Source of the DNA: Thermoplasmata archaeon
GTDB lineage: Archaea > Thermoplasmatota > Thermoplasmata > Lutacidiplasmatales > UBA184
NCBI GenBank assembly: GCA_021806135.1
Contig: JAJZYB010000017.1
Span: forward strand, 1-37,419
Direction: 5' to 3'
Length of the DNA: 37,419 bases
The notes under the pieces are model-generated. The model was given only the letters and a program-made list of their open reading frames with translations. It was not told the DNA's origin and searched no databases. Each line of letters opens with the position of its first letter. The stretch's first letter is position 1. Shown one piece after another: positions 24,301 to 32,908 of this stretch. Position numbers and translations under genes: made by a program.

Positions 24301-25581
24301 CTACTCGCCCCGCTTCTTCAGCTCGACGATGACCCCGGCCGCGATGGTCTGTCCCATGTCCCGGATGGCGAAGCGCCCGAGCTGGGGGAATTCCTTGTAC
24401 TTCTCCACCACCAGCGGCTTTTTCGGGGTGATCTTCACGATCGCCGCATCCCCTGTCTTGAGGGTCTGGGGCTTCTCCTCCGCCGTCTGGCCCGTCTTCG
24501 GGTCCAGGCGCTTCTGGAGCTCCGTGAACTCACAGGCCACCTGGGCGGTGTGGCAGTGGAAGACCGGCGTGTAGCCCTCGGTGATCACCGACGGGTGGTT
24601 CAGCACCTGGATCTGCGCGATGAAGTACTCGGCCACGCTCGGCGGGCTCGAGACCGGCCCGGCCACGTCGCCGCGCTTGATGTCGTTCTTGTCGATCCCC
24701 CGCACGTTGAACCCCACGTTGTCGCCGGGGAGGGCCTCGGTCAACTGCTCGTGGTGCATCTCCACGCTCTTGACCTCGCCGCTCTTGCCCGAGGGGTTGA
24801 AGATGATCTTGTCCCCCGGCTTGAGCTTCCCGGTCTCCACCCGACCGACCGGGACCGTCCCGATCCCCGTGATGGTGTAGACGTCCTGCACCGGCAGCCT
24901 CAGCGGCTTGTCGGTGGGCTTCTCCGGGACCTGGAGCGCATTCAGGGCCGCCATGAGCGTCGGGCCCTTGTACCAGGGCATGTTCGGAGAGGCGGTCTTG
25001 ATGTTGTCGTCCTTGTACGCGGAGATGGGGATGAACGTCACCTGCTCCGGGATCTTGTAGCCGATCCCCTTGAACAGCTTCGTGAGCTCCTCCTTCACCT
25101 CGTTGAACCGCTTCTCGGAGTAGGCGACCTCCTGTCGGTCCATCTTGTTCACGGCAGCGATGACCTGGCGGATCCCGAGCGTCCGCGCCAGGAAGATGTG
25201 CTCCCGGGTCTGCTCCTGGACGCCCTCGGCAGCAGAACAGACGAGGACGGCCGCGTCGGCCTGGCTCGTCCCGGTGATCATGTTCTTGACGAAGTCCCGG
25301 TGCCCCGGCGCGTCGATGATCGTGAAGTAGTACTTGTCCGTGTCAAACCGCCGGTGCGCGATGTCGATGGTCACCCCGCGTTCCCGCTCCTCCTTCAGGT
25401 CGTCCATGACCCAGGCGAACTCGAACGTGGCCTTCCCCTTCGCCTCGGCCTCGGAACGGAACTTCTCGATCTCTTCCTGCCGGATGACCCCGGCGTCCAG
25501 CAGGATCCGACCGACGGTGGTGGACTTGCCGTGATCCACGTGACCAATGAAGACGAGGTTCATGTGCGGCTTCTGCGCCAT
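24301..25581 (-). CDS. tuf: Translation elongation factor EF-1 alpha
   Basis: This 426-residue GTPase brings aminoacyl-tRNA to the ribosomal A site. G1 is GHVDHGKST (residues 13-21), G3 is DAPGHRDF, G4 is NKMD and the effector [14 protein letters not shown] is intact. EF-Tu domains II and III follow. I chose ATG 25581 ([19 protein letters not shown]) because the longer frame from 25608 would begin within the promoter region. A strong TATA box, CCTATATAAGG (25617-25627), lies about 41 bases upstream, which implies a short leader. It is co-transcribed with rps10. Confidence 0.98.
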   Translation of the reverse strand: MAQKPHMNLVFIGHVDHGKSTTVGRILLDAGVIRQEEIEKFRSEAEAKGKATFEFAWVMDDLKEERERGVTIDIAHRRFDTDKYYFTIIDAPGHRDFVKNMITGTSQADAAVLVCSAAEGVQEQTREHIFLARTLGIRQVIAAVNKMDRQEVAYSEKRFNEVKEELTKLFKGIGYKIPEQVTFIPISAYKDDNIKTASPNMPWYKGPTLMAALNALQVPEKPTDKPLRLPVQDVYTITGIGTVPVGRVETGKLKPGDKIIFNPSGKSGEVKSVEMHHEQLTEALPGDNVGFNVRGIDKNDIKRGDVAGPVSSPPSVAEYFIAQIQVLNHPSVITEGYTPVFHCHTAQVACEFTELQKRLDPKTGQTAEEKPQTLKTGDAAIVKITPKKPLVVEKYKEFPQLGRFAIRDMGQTIAAGVIVELKKRGE

Positions 25582-25616
25582 GGGTGACTTGAGCTCCGGG
25601 CGGCCCAAGGGGTTCC

Positions 25617-25627
25617 CCTATATAAGG
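25617..25627 (-). promoter_or_regulatory. TATA box for EF-1 alpha/rps10
   Basis: The sequence CCTATATAAGG reads almost the same on both strands. On the minus strand it predicts transcription start near 25596, giving about 15 bases of leader before the EF-1 alpha ATG. It might also serve the divergent protease gene at 25697, though that spacing (about 75 bases) would need a longer leader. Confidence 0.6.
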
Positions 25628-25696
25628 GGTAGGCCGCCTGGACTGCCGGTACCGGCGAGCCGGGGCGAAGACCCCCTCTTCCGGTGACCTGCTCGG

Positions 25697-28600
25697 ATGC
25701 ACCGCGAAGCTCGTCGGGGGAAGATCGGGGTCGTGAGGACCGTCAGCCTCACGGGCCTGCTCATCGTCTCGGTCCTCCTCCTGCCCACCCCCGCCAATGG
25801 GACCGTCCCCGCCCCCTCCCCGTCCCTCCCGAGCGCCCGTACCCTCCTGGCCCCCTCCCTCCCAGGGGCACCGCTCCACGCACAAGGGTACTCCCGGATA
25901 GGCCCCGAGCCCGGGGGGGACACCCTCTCCACCGTGTTGGCGCTAGCCCCAGGGAACCTCTCCGCCCTGGAACAGTACGCCAGCGAGGGGACCCGGGTCA
26001 CCCCGCTGACCCCGGAACAGGTGATGAGCCGGTACGGACCGGCTCCGTCCGCTGTGGCGAGCCTGGCCAACTACCTCCACGCGACCGGTCTTCAGATCCG
26101 GGCCCCGACCGGGGGATGGGACTGGGAACTGACCGGCACCGCCGCGGCGCTCGAACAGGCATTCCATACCCAGTTGACCAGCTACTCCGGACCTGCCGGA
26201 GCCTCCCCCCAGGTGATCTTCACGCTCCCCCCCACCGTCCCGGCAGGCCTGCCGGTCAGCGCCATCGCCTCCCCCTCCGCCACCTCCCTGTTCACCCCCG
26301 TGGGCCTTCAGTCCGTCTCCCCACCGGCCCCTTCGGCCACCGCATCGAAGAGAGCCGTCAGTTGCCCCACCGGGGGCCTCACCCCGGCCGTGGTCCAGGG
26401 CGCCTACAACGTTACCCCGGTGATCGCCGGGGGCTCCCGGGGACAAGGGGTCACCATCGGGGTCGTCGATGTGTACGATTCCGCGGAACCCCAGCCCACC
26501 ATCCTTTCGGACCTCCAGAGCTTCTCCTCCTGCTTCAGCCTCCCGTCACCCACGATCACCTTCAGCTATCCCGTGCCCGGCGGCAACATGAACAGCAGCA
26601 CCTCGAGCGGGTGGGGACTCGAGACCGCGCTCGACACCCAATGGTCCCACGCCTCCGCCCCGGGAGCCGCGATCGACCTGGTCCTCTCCCCGAACAGCGG
26701 TTACGGCCTCTACTACGGGGTGGACTACCTGGTCGCCCAGGACCAGGTGGGGGTCATTTCCCTCTCCTGGGGGGAATCCGAGCTCGGCATCTACAACGGT
26801 GGCCCCTGTAGCTTCCAGTGCAACGCCACCACCGACGGATCCTTTGCCTTGTTGGGCCCTCCCCTCGCGGCCGCGGCGGCCGAGGGGATCGACGTCTTCG
26901 TCGCCAGCGGGGACTGCGGGGCCAACGGAGGGACGGCCATCTACTCCCCCTGGTTCCCCGCCTCCGATCCCTTCGCCATCGGAGTGGGAGGCACCCAACT
27001 GAACGTGACGGGGGACCAGTACCGGAGCGAGAACGGCTGGAGCGGCACCCAGACCACCTGCAACAACCAAGGGGGTTCGGGGGGAGGTTTCTCCGTCCTT
27101 CCCCGTCCTCCCTGGCAGGTCGGCCCCGGGTTCAGCCGGTTCCCAAGCCAGACCACCCGCGGGGTCCCCGACGTCTCCCTGGTGGCGGGGACCGCGCTCG
27201 GTATGTTCTTCCAGGGGAACGACGCCTACGTGGAGGGGACCAGCGACGCGGCCCCCCAGTGGGCGGGCTACGCCGCCCTGCTCGCCTCGGCGAAGGGGGC
27301 CAGCCATCCGGGCTTCCTCGCCCCCAGCCTGTATTCCGTGCTCAACTCCAGCGGATACCCCGTCGCCTTTCATCCGATCCTCTCCGGCTGGAACGGTTAC
27401 ACGGCGGGGTACGGTTGGAACCCGGTCACCGGGATCGGCACCCCGAACTTCTCGGTCCTCCTCTCCGACCTCCTGGCCGCTACCCTTCCGTCCCAGCGCC
27501 CCCCCGAGGGAATGGTCCTCAAGGCCGCCCCAGAGGCCGGCCCTGCCCCCCTGGCCGTCACCTTCACCGCCTCGCCGGACAACTTTTCCCTCTACCAGTT
27601 CGCTCTCGGGGACGTGGGGCCACCCTATGACGAGTTCAACGCCAGCACCACCCCGCAGGACACCATCACCCATAGCTACGGGCTACCGGGAACCTACGTG
27701 GCCTACGCCGTCGGCTACTCGTCCTCAGGGACCGGGGTCACCAGCGCGGTGGTCCTCAACGTCGGGAATGCCGGACCGCTGACGGTGAACCTCACCGCCA
27801 CGCCCACGAACCCTGCCCCTGGAGAGCCCGTCCACTTCACGGCGACCGCCTCCGGGGGGACGGGTCCGTATGCCTTCGGCTATCTTTTCGGGGACGGGAG
27901 CGCGCAACTCGGGCTGGCCGCCGACGGTCCCCAGACCCTCCACACCTATCCCGAGAACGGGAGCTACCTGGTCAGCGTGGTCGCCAACGACTCCTCCACC
28001 CCCCAGCGGGGGGGAGTGGCCACCCTCTGCCTCCGGGTCGGGAACGCCACCACCTCCTGCCCCTCCAACCTCCCCACGCTGGTGACGGATCTGGCCCCGG
28101 CGGAGAACACCACCACGAGCGGAGGCTCGGTCCCCGTCAACGTGACCGTCACCTACAACGGGTTGCCCATCGTGGCCAACGTGACCGTCTCCGCCTCTCA
28201 GGGAGCTTTCCTGGGCTCGACGGGAACCACCAACGCCACGGGGGAGCTCTCGCTCCGATACGTGGCCCCGACCATCACGACCTCCACGATGGTCCACCTC
28301 TACGCGAATGCCAGTGGACCCGGCTTCTCCACCGGCCTCGGGAGCGCCACGGTGGTGGTGAACCCCCCGACCGGGCCATCCCTCGCCGGTACGATGACCG
28401 TCCTGGGGAGCCCCCTGCTCTCCGGTACTGGCCAGGGGGTGATCGTCCGCCAGTCCGTGCTGCTGACCGGCCTGCCTGCCCAAGGAGTGACCGCCTACCT
28501 CAACACCACTCTCGGGAGCTTCCAGGACCCGGTGCTGGCCATGCCGCCGGCAGGACCGTCCGTCGCCTCTGACCTCCTCCTCCTTCCGGTGGTGAGTGCG

Positions 28601-29485
28601 TTCACCCCGGGTTCGATCGGGCTCGCCCTCACGGCCCCGGGTTTCACCCGGTACACGGAGCAGGTGAATGTCACGGTGGTCCCGGCCACGGGGTCGACAC
28701 CGCTGGTCGCCCAGTTGACCCTCCCCGCCACCGTCCCCAGCCTGGGCCGGGTGCCGGTGGCGCTCTCGGTCTTCCAGGGACCGGGAACGACGCTTCCCCT
28801 CTCCCCGGCCGGGCTCGGGTTCGCGGCGTCCTTGTCCGGCGCCCCGGTCACCCTGGGACTGAATCAGACCGCGCCGGGAAGCTACGCCGGCGCCTTTAGC
28901 GCCCCCGCCACCGTCACCTCACAACTCTACCCGCTGTCGCTGGAGCTGAGCGCTCCCGGCTACTCGTCCGCCAGCGTAGCGGCGGTGTTGAACGTGACCG
29001 GCGCGCTGGGGGCCCTCGCCGTCCGGTTCGTCGCCCCGGGTTCGTGGACCCCCGGGGAGACCCTCACCATCGAACTGGTGGTCTCCTCCGAAGCCGTCCC
29101 CGGGAGCCTCATCGGCGGGGCGGCCCTTTCCCTTCAGGCGAGCGGGGGGACGCCCAACCGGGCCCAACTCACCAGCAGCGTGGAGGGGACGGCGAACCTC
29201 ACCTTCACCGCCCCGAATGCCCGGGGAACGGTCACCGTCACCGTGGTCGGCTCGGCCTACCCGTATGAGAGCACCCGAACGTCGACGAACTTCTCGGTCT
29301 CCCCGCCCTCCCTGTCCTCCTTGCTGCCGGAGCTCCTCGTCTACGTGATCCTCCCGGTCGGGGCGATCCTGGCGGCGGTCATCGCCTTCCTCCTCCTGCG
29401 TAAGCCCGCCCCCAAGCACCCGCCCGTTTGGGTCCCGCCCTGGCAGCCTCCCCCTCCTCCTCCCGCCCGTCCCCCCGTAAGCTAA
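25697..29485 (+). CDS. Membrane-anchored sedolisin (S53) protease with PKD/Ig-like domains
   Basis: This is a 1262-residue exported serine-carboxyl protease. A signal peptide (about 13-35) precedes a pro-kumamolisin propeptide (about 75-200, including NYLHATGLQIRAPTGGW). The S53 catalytic domain (about 225-590) shows Glu309 and Asp313 in SGWGLETALDTQW, oxyanion Asp406 in VASGDCGAN, and nucleophile Ser516 in VEGTSDAAPQWAG (the usual motif is SGTSASxP). PDVSLVA supports the family. Two PKD-like domains (about 600-785; DGPQTLHTYPENGSYLVSV) and several Ig-like or carboxypeptidase-regulatory-like segments follow. It ends in a transmembrane helix (about 1213-1237) and a proline/tryptophan-rich tail. 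Sedolisins are most active at acid pH, which fits an acidophilic or peptide-feeding archaeon. A later GTG could be the start. Confidence 0.92.
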   Translation: MHREARRGKIGVVRTVSLTGLLIVSVLLLPTPANGTVPAPSPSLPSARTLLAPSLPGAPLHAQGYSRIGPEPGGDTLSTVLALAPGNLSALEQYASEGTRVTPLTPEQVMSRYGPAPSAVASLANYLHATGLQIRAPTGGWDWELTGTAAALEQAFHTQLTSYSGPAGASPQVIFTLPPTVPAGLPVSAIASPSATSLFTPVGLQSVSPPAPSATASKRAVSCPTGGLTPAVVQGAYNVTPVIAGGSRGQGVTIGVVDVYDSAEPQPTILSDLQSFSSCFSLPSPTITFSYPVPGGNMNSSTSSGWGLETALDTQWSHASAPGAAIDLVLSPNSGYGLYYGVDYLVAQDQVGVISLSWGESELGIYNGGPCSFQCNATTDGSFALLGPPLAAAAAEGIDVFVASGDCGANGGTAIYSPWFPASDPFAIGVGGTQLNVTGDQYRSENGWSGTQTTCNNQGGSGGGFSVLPRPPWQVGPGFSRFPSQTTRGVPDVSLVAGTALGMFFQGNDAYVEGTSDAAPQWAGYAALLASAKGASHPGFLAPSLYSVLNSSGYPVAFHPILSGWNGYTAGYGWNPVTGIGTPNFSVLLSDLLAATLPSQRPPEGMVLKAAPEAGPAPLAVTFTASPDNFSLYQFALGDVGPPYDEFNASTTPQDTITHSYGLPGTYVAYAVGYSSSGTGVTSAVVLNVGNAGPLTVNLTATPTNPAPGEPVHFTATASGGTGPYAFGYLFGDGSAQLGLAADGPQTLHTYPENGSYLVSVVANDSSTPQRGGVATLCLRVGNATTSCPSNLPTLVTDLAPAENTTTSGGSVPVNVTVTYNGLPIVANVTVSASQGAFLGSTGTTNATGELSLRYVAPTITTSTMVHLYANASGPGFSTGLGSATVVVNPPTGPSLAGTMTVLGSPLLSGTGQGVIVRQSVLLTGLPAQGVTAYLNTTLGSFQDPVLAMPPAGPSVASDLLLLPVVSAFTPGSIGLALTAPGFTRYTEQVNVTVVPATGSTPLVAQLTLPATVPSLGRVPVALSVFQGPGTTLPLSPAGLGFAASLSGAPVTLGLNQTAPGSYAGAFSAPATVTSQLYPLSLELSAPGYSSASVAAVLNVTGALGALAVRFVAPGSWTPGETLTIELVVSSEAVPGSLIGGAALSLQASGGTPNRAQLTSSVEGTANLTFTAPNARGTVTVTVVGSAYPYESTRTSTNFSVSPPSLSSLLPELLVYVILPVGAILAAVIAFLLLRKPAPKHPPVWVPPWQPPPPPPARPPVS

Positions 29486-29556
29486 TAACCCGCCGGAGAT
29501 TCCCTGCCCCGGGGCCCTTTTCGCGGACGAACCATACCGGGAGAGGCACCATCACC

Positions 29557-30216
29557 TTGCCCAGTCTTGAGAAGGGAGAGGCCTCCCGGTCCACTCCGGC
29601 GGGGGAGGCGGCAGTTCCCGCCCGCACCGTGCCTCCCCCGGTGGAGGGGGTGCTCCTGGACATGGGCGACACCCTCCTCGAGGAGGGCTCCTGGACATGG
29701 GCGAGCCTCCTGGAGGAAGGCCCCTCCCTCCCGGGCCCCTCCCCGCTCATCCCCGGCGTTGGTGAAACGCTCCCGCTCCTTAGCAGGGACTATCGGCTGG
29801 GTCTGGTCACGAACACCCAAGAGGCCGGGAGGGCGGAGGTCTCCCGGGCCCTGGACCTCTTCGGGATCGGTCGGTACTTCTCGGTGATCGTGACCTCGTC
29901 GGACCTGGGTTGGAGGAAGCCGCACCCGTTCATCTTCGAGGCGGCCCTGGCGGGGCTGGGCCTCCCGCCCTCCCGGACCGTGATGGTGGGGAACGACCTG
30001 GCCAACGACGTGGCCGGTGCCAAGGCCCTGGGGATGCGGACCATCCACTTCCGGTGGAGCCCTCGCTACCCCGCCCTCCCCCAGGGCGAGGAGGAACGGC
30101 CCACCCTTATCATCGGGGATTTCGTGGAGCTCCCCAAGGCCCTTCAACGCCTCCAAGCCCTTCCTGGTCCAGCGCCGCGGGCGCCTGGGGATGCGGGAGA
30201 AGAAGATGATCTGTGA
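29557..30216 (+). CDS. HAD-superfamily hydrolase
   Basis: From a TTG at 29557 this is a 219-residue haloacid dehalogenase-type phosphatase. Motif I is LLDMGDT (nucleophile Asp35, acid/base Asp38), motif II is VTNT (Thr87), motif III Lys is in GWRKPHPF (Lys121), and motif IV is VGNDLANDVAGA (Asp147, Asp151). The cap appears short. The substrate is unknown. The start is uncertain. TTG 29557 has AACCATACC about 25 bases upstream and GAGAGG nearby, while a GTG at 29629 would still keep motif I. Homology begins only around the latter. The stop overlaps the start of the aMBF1 gene, so the two are an operon. Confidence 0.85.
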   Translation: MPSLEKGEASRSTPAGEAAVPARTVPPPVEGVLLDMGDTLLEEGSWTWASLLEEGPSLPGPSPLIPGVGETLPLLSRDYRLGLVTNTQEAGRAEVSRALDLFGIGRYFSVIVTSSDLGWRKPHPFIFEAALAGLGLPPSRTVMVGNDLANDVAGAKALGMRTIHFRWSPRYPALPQGEEERPTLIIGDFVELPKALQRLQALPGPAPRAPGDAGEEDDL

Positions 30217-30646
30217 GATGTGTGGTCGCGATATGGAAAGCGTCACGCCGGTGAGCGTGGAGGGCTCGGTCCTCCGGGTCTGCGGCGCCTGTGCGAAGTT
30301 CGGCCGGCCCGTGGGTTCGCCCGTGGCGACCGGGGGCCCCTCCCAGGGGCCGGACCGGGAGGCCCTCCGTGAGCGCCTGGGGAAGGCCCAGGGCCGGGGG
30401 TTGGAGCGGGACCTCTTTGCGGAGCTCCCCGAGCGGGAGCTCGATCCGGACTGGAGCCGGACCGTCCGGCAGACCCGGGAGCGCCTCGGCCTCACGCAGG
30501 AACAGTTCGGTCAGCGGATCAACGAGAAGACCAGCGTGGTCCACAAGCTGGAGTCCGGGGCCATCACGCCGCCGGACGCGCTGGTCCGCAAGATCGAGCG
30601 GACCTTCAAGGTCCGGCTGACCGCCCGTCCGGGGAGCACGACCTGA
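30206..30646 (+). CDS. Archaeal multiprotein bridging factor 1 (aMBF1)
   Basis: This 146-residue protein has an N-terminal zinc ribbon, MICEMCGRD with Cys3/Cys6, and VCGAC with Cys26/Cys29. A variable linker and a Cro/C1-type helix-turn-helix follow (about 86-140; RQTRERLGLTQEQFGQRINE, SVVHKLESGAITPP). This is the aMBF1/EDF1 architecture. In archaea the protein associates with the 30S ribosome and is linked to translation, whereas the eukaryotic homologue is a transcription coactivator and ribosome-collision factor. ATG 30206 is preferred because GGGAG lies 6-7 bases upstream and MICEMCG is the family start. ATG 30191 in the same frame would add five residues. It overlaps the HAD gene by 11 bases. 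Confidence 0.93.
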   Translation: MICEMCGRDMESVTPVSVEGSVLRVCGACAKFGRPVGSPVATGGPSQGPDREALRERLGKAQGRGLERDLFAELPERELDPDWSRTVRQTRERLGLTQEQFGQRINEKTSVVHKLESGAITPPDALVRKIERTFKVRLTARPGSTT

Positions 30647-30670
30647 GCGAGGACCCGCCCGGACCGCCGG

Positions 30671-31642
30671 TCAACGGGAGCGGCGGCCCTTGGGCGGCCC
30701 GAGGAGGAGCTCGAGGATCGCCTTCTGTGCGTGGAGCCGGTTCTCCGCCTGGTCCCAGATCGCCTGGCGGTCCCCATCCATGACCTCATCGGTGATCTCG
30801 AGGCCCCGGTGCGCGGGCAGGTCGTGCAGGGCGAAGGCCCCGGGCTTTGCCCGCTCCAGCAGCGCCCGATCCACCTGATAACCGGCAAAGGCCTCCTTCC
30901 GTTCGGCCTCCTCGGACTCGTCCCCCATGGAGACCCAGACGTCCGTGTAGAGGGCATCGGCCCCCTTCGCCGCCTCCTGGGGGGAGACCACGATCTCGGA
31001 GGTCGCGTGGGCCTCCCCGGCGAGGGCCCGTGCCTTTCCGATCACCTCGGCCGGCGGACGGTAGTCCTCCGGTATCGCCGCGACGAAATCAAGTCCCATC
31101 AGCGCACTTCCGAGCAGGAGGGAGACCAAGACGTTGTTCCCGTCGCCGATGTAGGCCAGGCGGCGGCCCCGGAAGCTCCCCTTCCAGCGTTCGCTCAGGG
31201 TGAGCAGGTCGGCGACGATCTGGCAGGGATGCTCCCGATCGTCCAGCGCGTTGATCACCGGGATGGACGACCAGCGCGCCAACGACTCCTCGTCCTGGTG
31301 CCGGAACGCCCGGTAGGTGATCCCGTGATAGTACCGGGAGAGCACCCGGGCGGTGTCCGGGATGGTCTCCCCTCGCCCTAACTGCATGTCCCCCGGTGAG
31401 AGGTAGACCGCGTGCCCACCCAACTCCGTCATGGCCAGCTCGAAGGAGCTCCGGGTCCGGGTGGAGGGTTTCTCGAAGATCATGGCCAAGGCCTTCCCGG
31501 CGAAGGGTTTGGTGAGACGGCCGGCCCGTCGTTGGGCCTTGAGAACGGAGGCCCGCTTGAGCAGATCCGGCAGGTCGTCCTGGAGGTCCAGGATGGAGAG
31601 CAGGTGGCGCGGCCCGGTGGCCTTCCCCGACTTGGTCCGCAT
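30671..31642 (-). CDS. argF: Ornithine carbamoyltransferase
   Basis: This 323-residue enzyme transfers a carbamoyl group from carbamoyl phosphate to ornithine, making citrulline for arginine synthesis. The carbamoyl-phosphate motif STRTR (60-64) and HPCQ (138-141) are present, as is the ornithine SMG loop DVWVSMGDE (240 region). The usual HCLPAHRG motif reads HDLPAHRG (273-280), so Asp274 replaces the conserved ornithine-contacting Cys. The codon is GAC, not one base from TGC. Otherwise the protein looks intact. It may still be an anabolic OTCase or a carbamoyltransferase with altered specificity. A TATA-like GCCTAAGAGG lies about 28 bases upstream of the ATG. Confidence 0.93.
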   Translation of the reverse strand: MRTKSGKATGPRHLLSILDLQDDLPDLLKRASVLKAQRRAGRLTKPFAGKALAMIFEKPSTRTRSSFELAMTELGGHAVYLSPGDMQLGRGETIPDTARVLSRYYHGITYRAFRHQDEESLARWSSIPVINALDDREHPCQIVADLLTLSERWKGSFRGRRLAYIGDGNNVLVSLLLGSALMGLDFVAAIPEDYRPPAEVIGKARALAGEAHATSEIVVSPQEAAKGADALYTDVWVSMGDESEEAERKEAFAGYQVDRALLERAKPGAFALHDLPAHRGLEITDEVMDGDRQAIWDQAENRLHAQKAILELLLGPPKGRRSR

Positions 31643-31666
31643 GAGGAACGACCAGGTACGAGACCT

Positions 31667-31675
31667 CTTAGGCGT
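31667..31675. promoter_or_regulatory. TATA-like element shared by argF and the M20 deacylase gene
   Basis: CTCTTAGGC on the plus strand lies about 30 bases before the M20 ATG at 31702. Read in reverse it lies about 28 bases before the argF ATG at 31642. The two divergent start codons are only 60 bases apart. Confidence 0.4.
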
Positions 31676-31701
31676 TCCGTCACGCGGACGACACCCGGCG
31701 G

Positions 31702-32865
31702 ATGGGCCGCCGCCCTGGCCTCAGGAAAGTCTTTGGGGGAACAGGGAGTGCCCCGTTCGTGGCCCCTCGCGACGAGCCCGGTATCCGTCTCCTCCGACGA
31801 TACGTGCGGATCCCCAGCCACGACGACCCCGGCCCGGGCCTGGACTTCCTGGAGGAGGAGCTGCGCCGGGGGGAGGTCCCCTACCGTCGGCTCTCCCTCC
31901 GGGGGGCGAACCCGGTCCTGCTCGCGGGGGCGTGGGGAAGGACCCCCGGGCCCCGGGTCCTCCTCGCCACCCACGGGGACACGGTGCCTCCCCCCCGCTC
32001 CGGTCGCGCCCCGCCCGGCACGGTCGTCGGGGACCGTCTGCTCGGGCGCGGGTCCCTGGACATGAAAGCCGGGGTCGTCCTGGGGCTCCTCATGGTACGG
32101 GAGTTCTGGCGGGCGCCGGGAAACCCGGTCGCCCTCGCCGTCACCACGGACGAAGAACGGGAGAGCGCCGGTGCGTGGGGACTCCTTTCCCGCCTCCCTC
32201 CTGGGCTTGGCCTGGTGCTGGTCCCCGAACCCACCCAAGAGGCGGTGAACCTGAGCGCTTGGGGCCGAGGGGTCTTCCACGCCGGGTTCGAGGGCCCGGG
32301 GGGACATGGGGAAGGGTTCGGCCGCCCGGGGGAGGCGCCCAACCCCCTGCAGGCCCTTGCCCGGTTCCTGGCGGGACTCCCCCGGGGGGTCCAACCGCTG
32401 AAGGCCTGGACCGAGGGGGAGGGGGAGGTCACCCTCCCCCGACGTGCCCTCTCCCGTCTCGACGTCCTGGTCCCCCCAGGGGCGACGCTTGCCCGGCGGG
32501 AACAACAGCTGGCCCGTGGGCTGAAGAGCCTCCAGGACCACTTTCCTCCGCTCGTGCCGGTCCTGAGAAGAGCACCTCGCGCGACACCGTGGCTCCCCCC
32601 ATACCAGACGGGCCGTGGACACTCTCTCGTCCAGGCTTTCCTCCGGTCGGTGCGGAGGTCGGGGACCCCCCTGCGGGTCGAGGAGCAACGAGGGGTGGGG
32701 GACTTCAACGTCTTCGGCTCGGTCCTCCCGACCGTGGTCTACGGCCCGAAGGGGGAGGGAGCGCACGGAGAGGCGGAAAGCGTGAACCTCCCGTCCTTCC
32801 GTCGGTGCCTGGCGGTGTACCGGAACTTCCTCGCGGGGCTCACCCCTTCCTCGCAAAACGATTAA
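31702..32865 (+). CDS. M20-family metallo-deacylase (ArgE/LysK/DapE type)
   Basis: This 387-residue dizinc hydrolase of the M20 family has the first zinc ligand and catalytic Asp in THGDTVPP (His91, Asp93), the bridging Asp in GRGSLDMKAG (Asp120), the general base Glu in TTDEERESAG (Glu151/152), a ligand Glu in VPEPTQE (Glu176), and a C-terminal His in GEGAHGEAE. A dimerisation insert lies between. Members remove acyl groups from N-acetylornithine (ArgE), LysW-linked lysine/ornithine (LysK) or succinyl-diaminopimelate (DapE). Its divergent position beside argF favours a deacylation step in arginine synthesis. The first 20-odd residues are not conserved, so a later GTG (31759) could be the real start. 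Confidence 0.85.
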   Translation: MGRRPGLRKVFGGTGSAPFVAPRDEPGIRLLRRYVRIPSHDDPGPGLDFLEEELRRGEVPYRRLSLRGANPVLLAGAWGRTPGPRVLLATHGDTVPPPRSGRAPPGTVVGDRLLGRGSLDMKAGVVLGLLMVREFWRAPGNPVALAVTTDEERESAGAWGLLSRLPPGLGLVLVPEPTQEAVNLSAWGRGVFHAGFEGPGGHGEGFGRPGEAPNPLQALARFLAGLPRGVQPLKAWTEGEGEVTLPRRALSRLDVLVPPGATLARREQQLARGLKSLQDHFPPLVPVLRRAPRATPWLPPYQTGRGHSLVQAFLRSVRRSGTPLRVEEQRGVGDFNVFGSVLPTVVYGPKGEGAHGEAESVNLPSFRRCLAVYRNFLAGLTPSSQND

Positions 32866-32868
32866 GAG
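32859..32868 (+). promoter_or_regulatory. TATA-like element for the thiolase-like/DUF35 operon
   Basis: ACGATTAAGA within CGATTAAGAG predicts transcription start near 32888. GAGGAGAGG at 32893-32901 is a strong ribosome-binding site 7 bases before the ATG at 32909, so this message has a short leader. Confidence 0.5.
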
Positions 32869-32908
32869 GGGACCGCCCTACCGCGCGCCTCTGAGGAGAG
32901 GACAGAGC

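Noticed and set aside
23673-24332. A 219-codon plus-strand frame before and across rps10
   Set aside because: Most of it is antisense to rps10. The remaining part has no homology or start signal.
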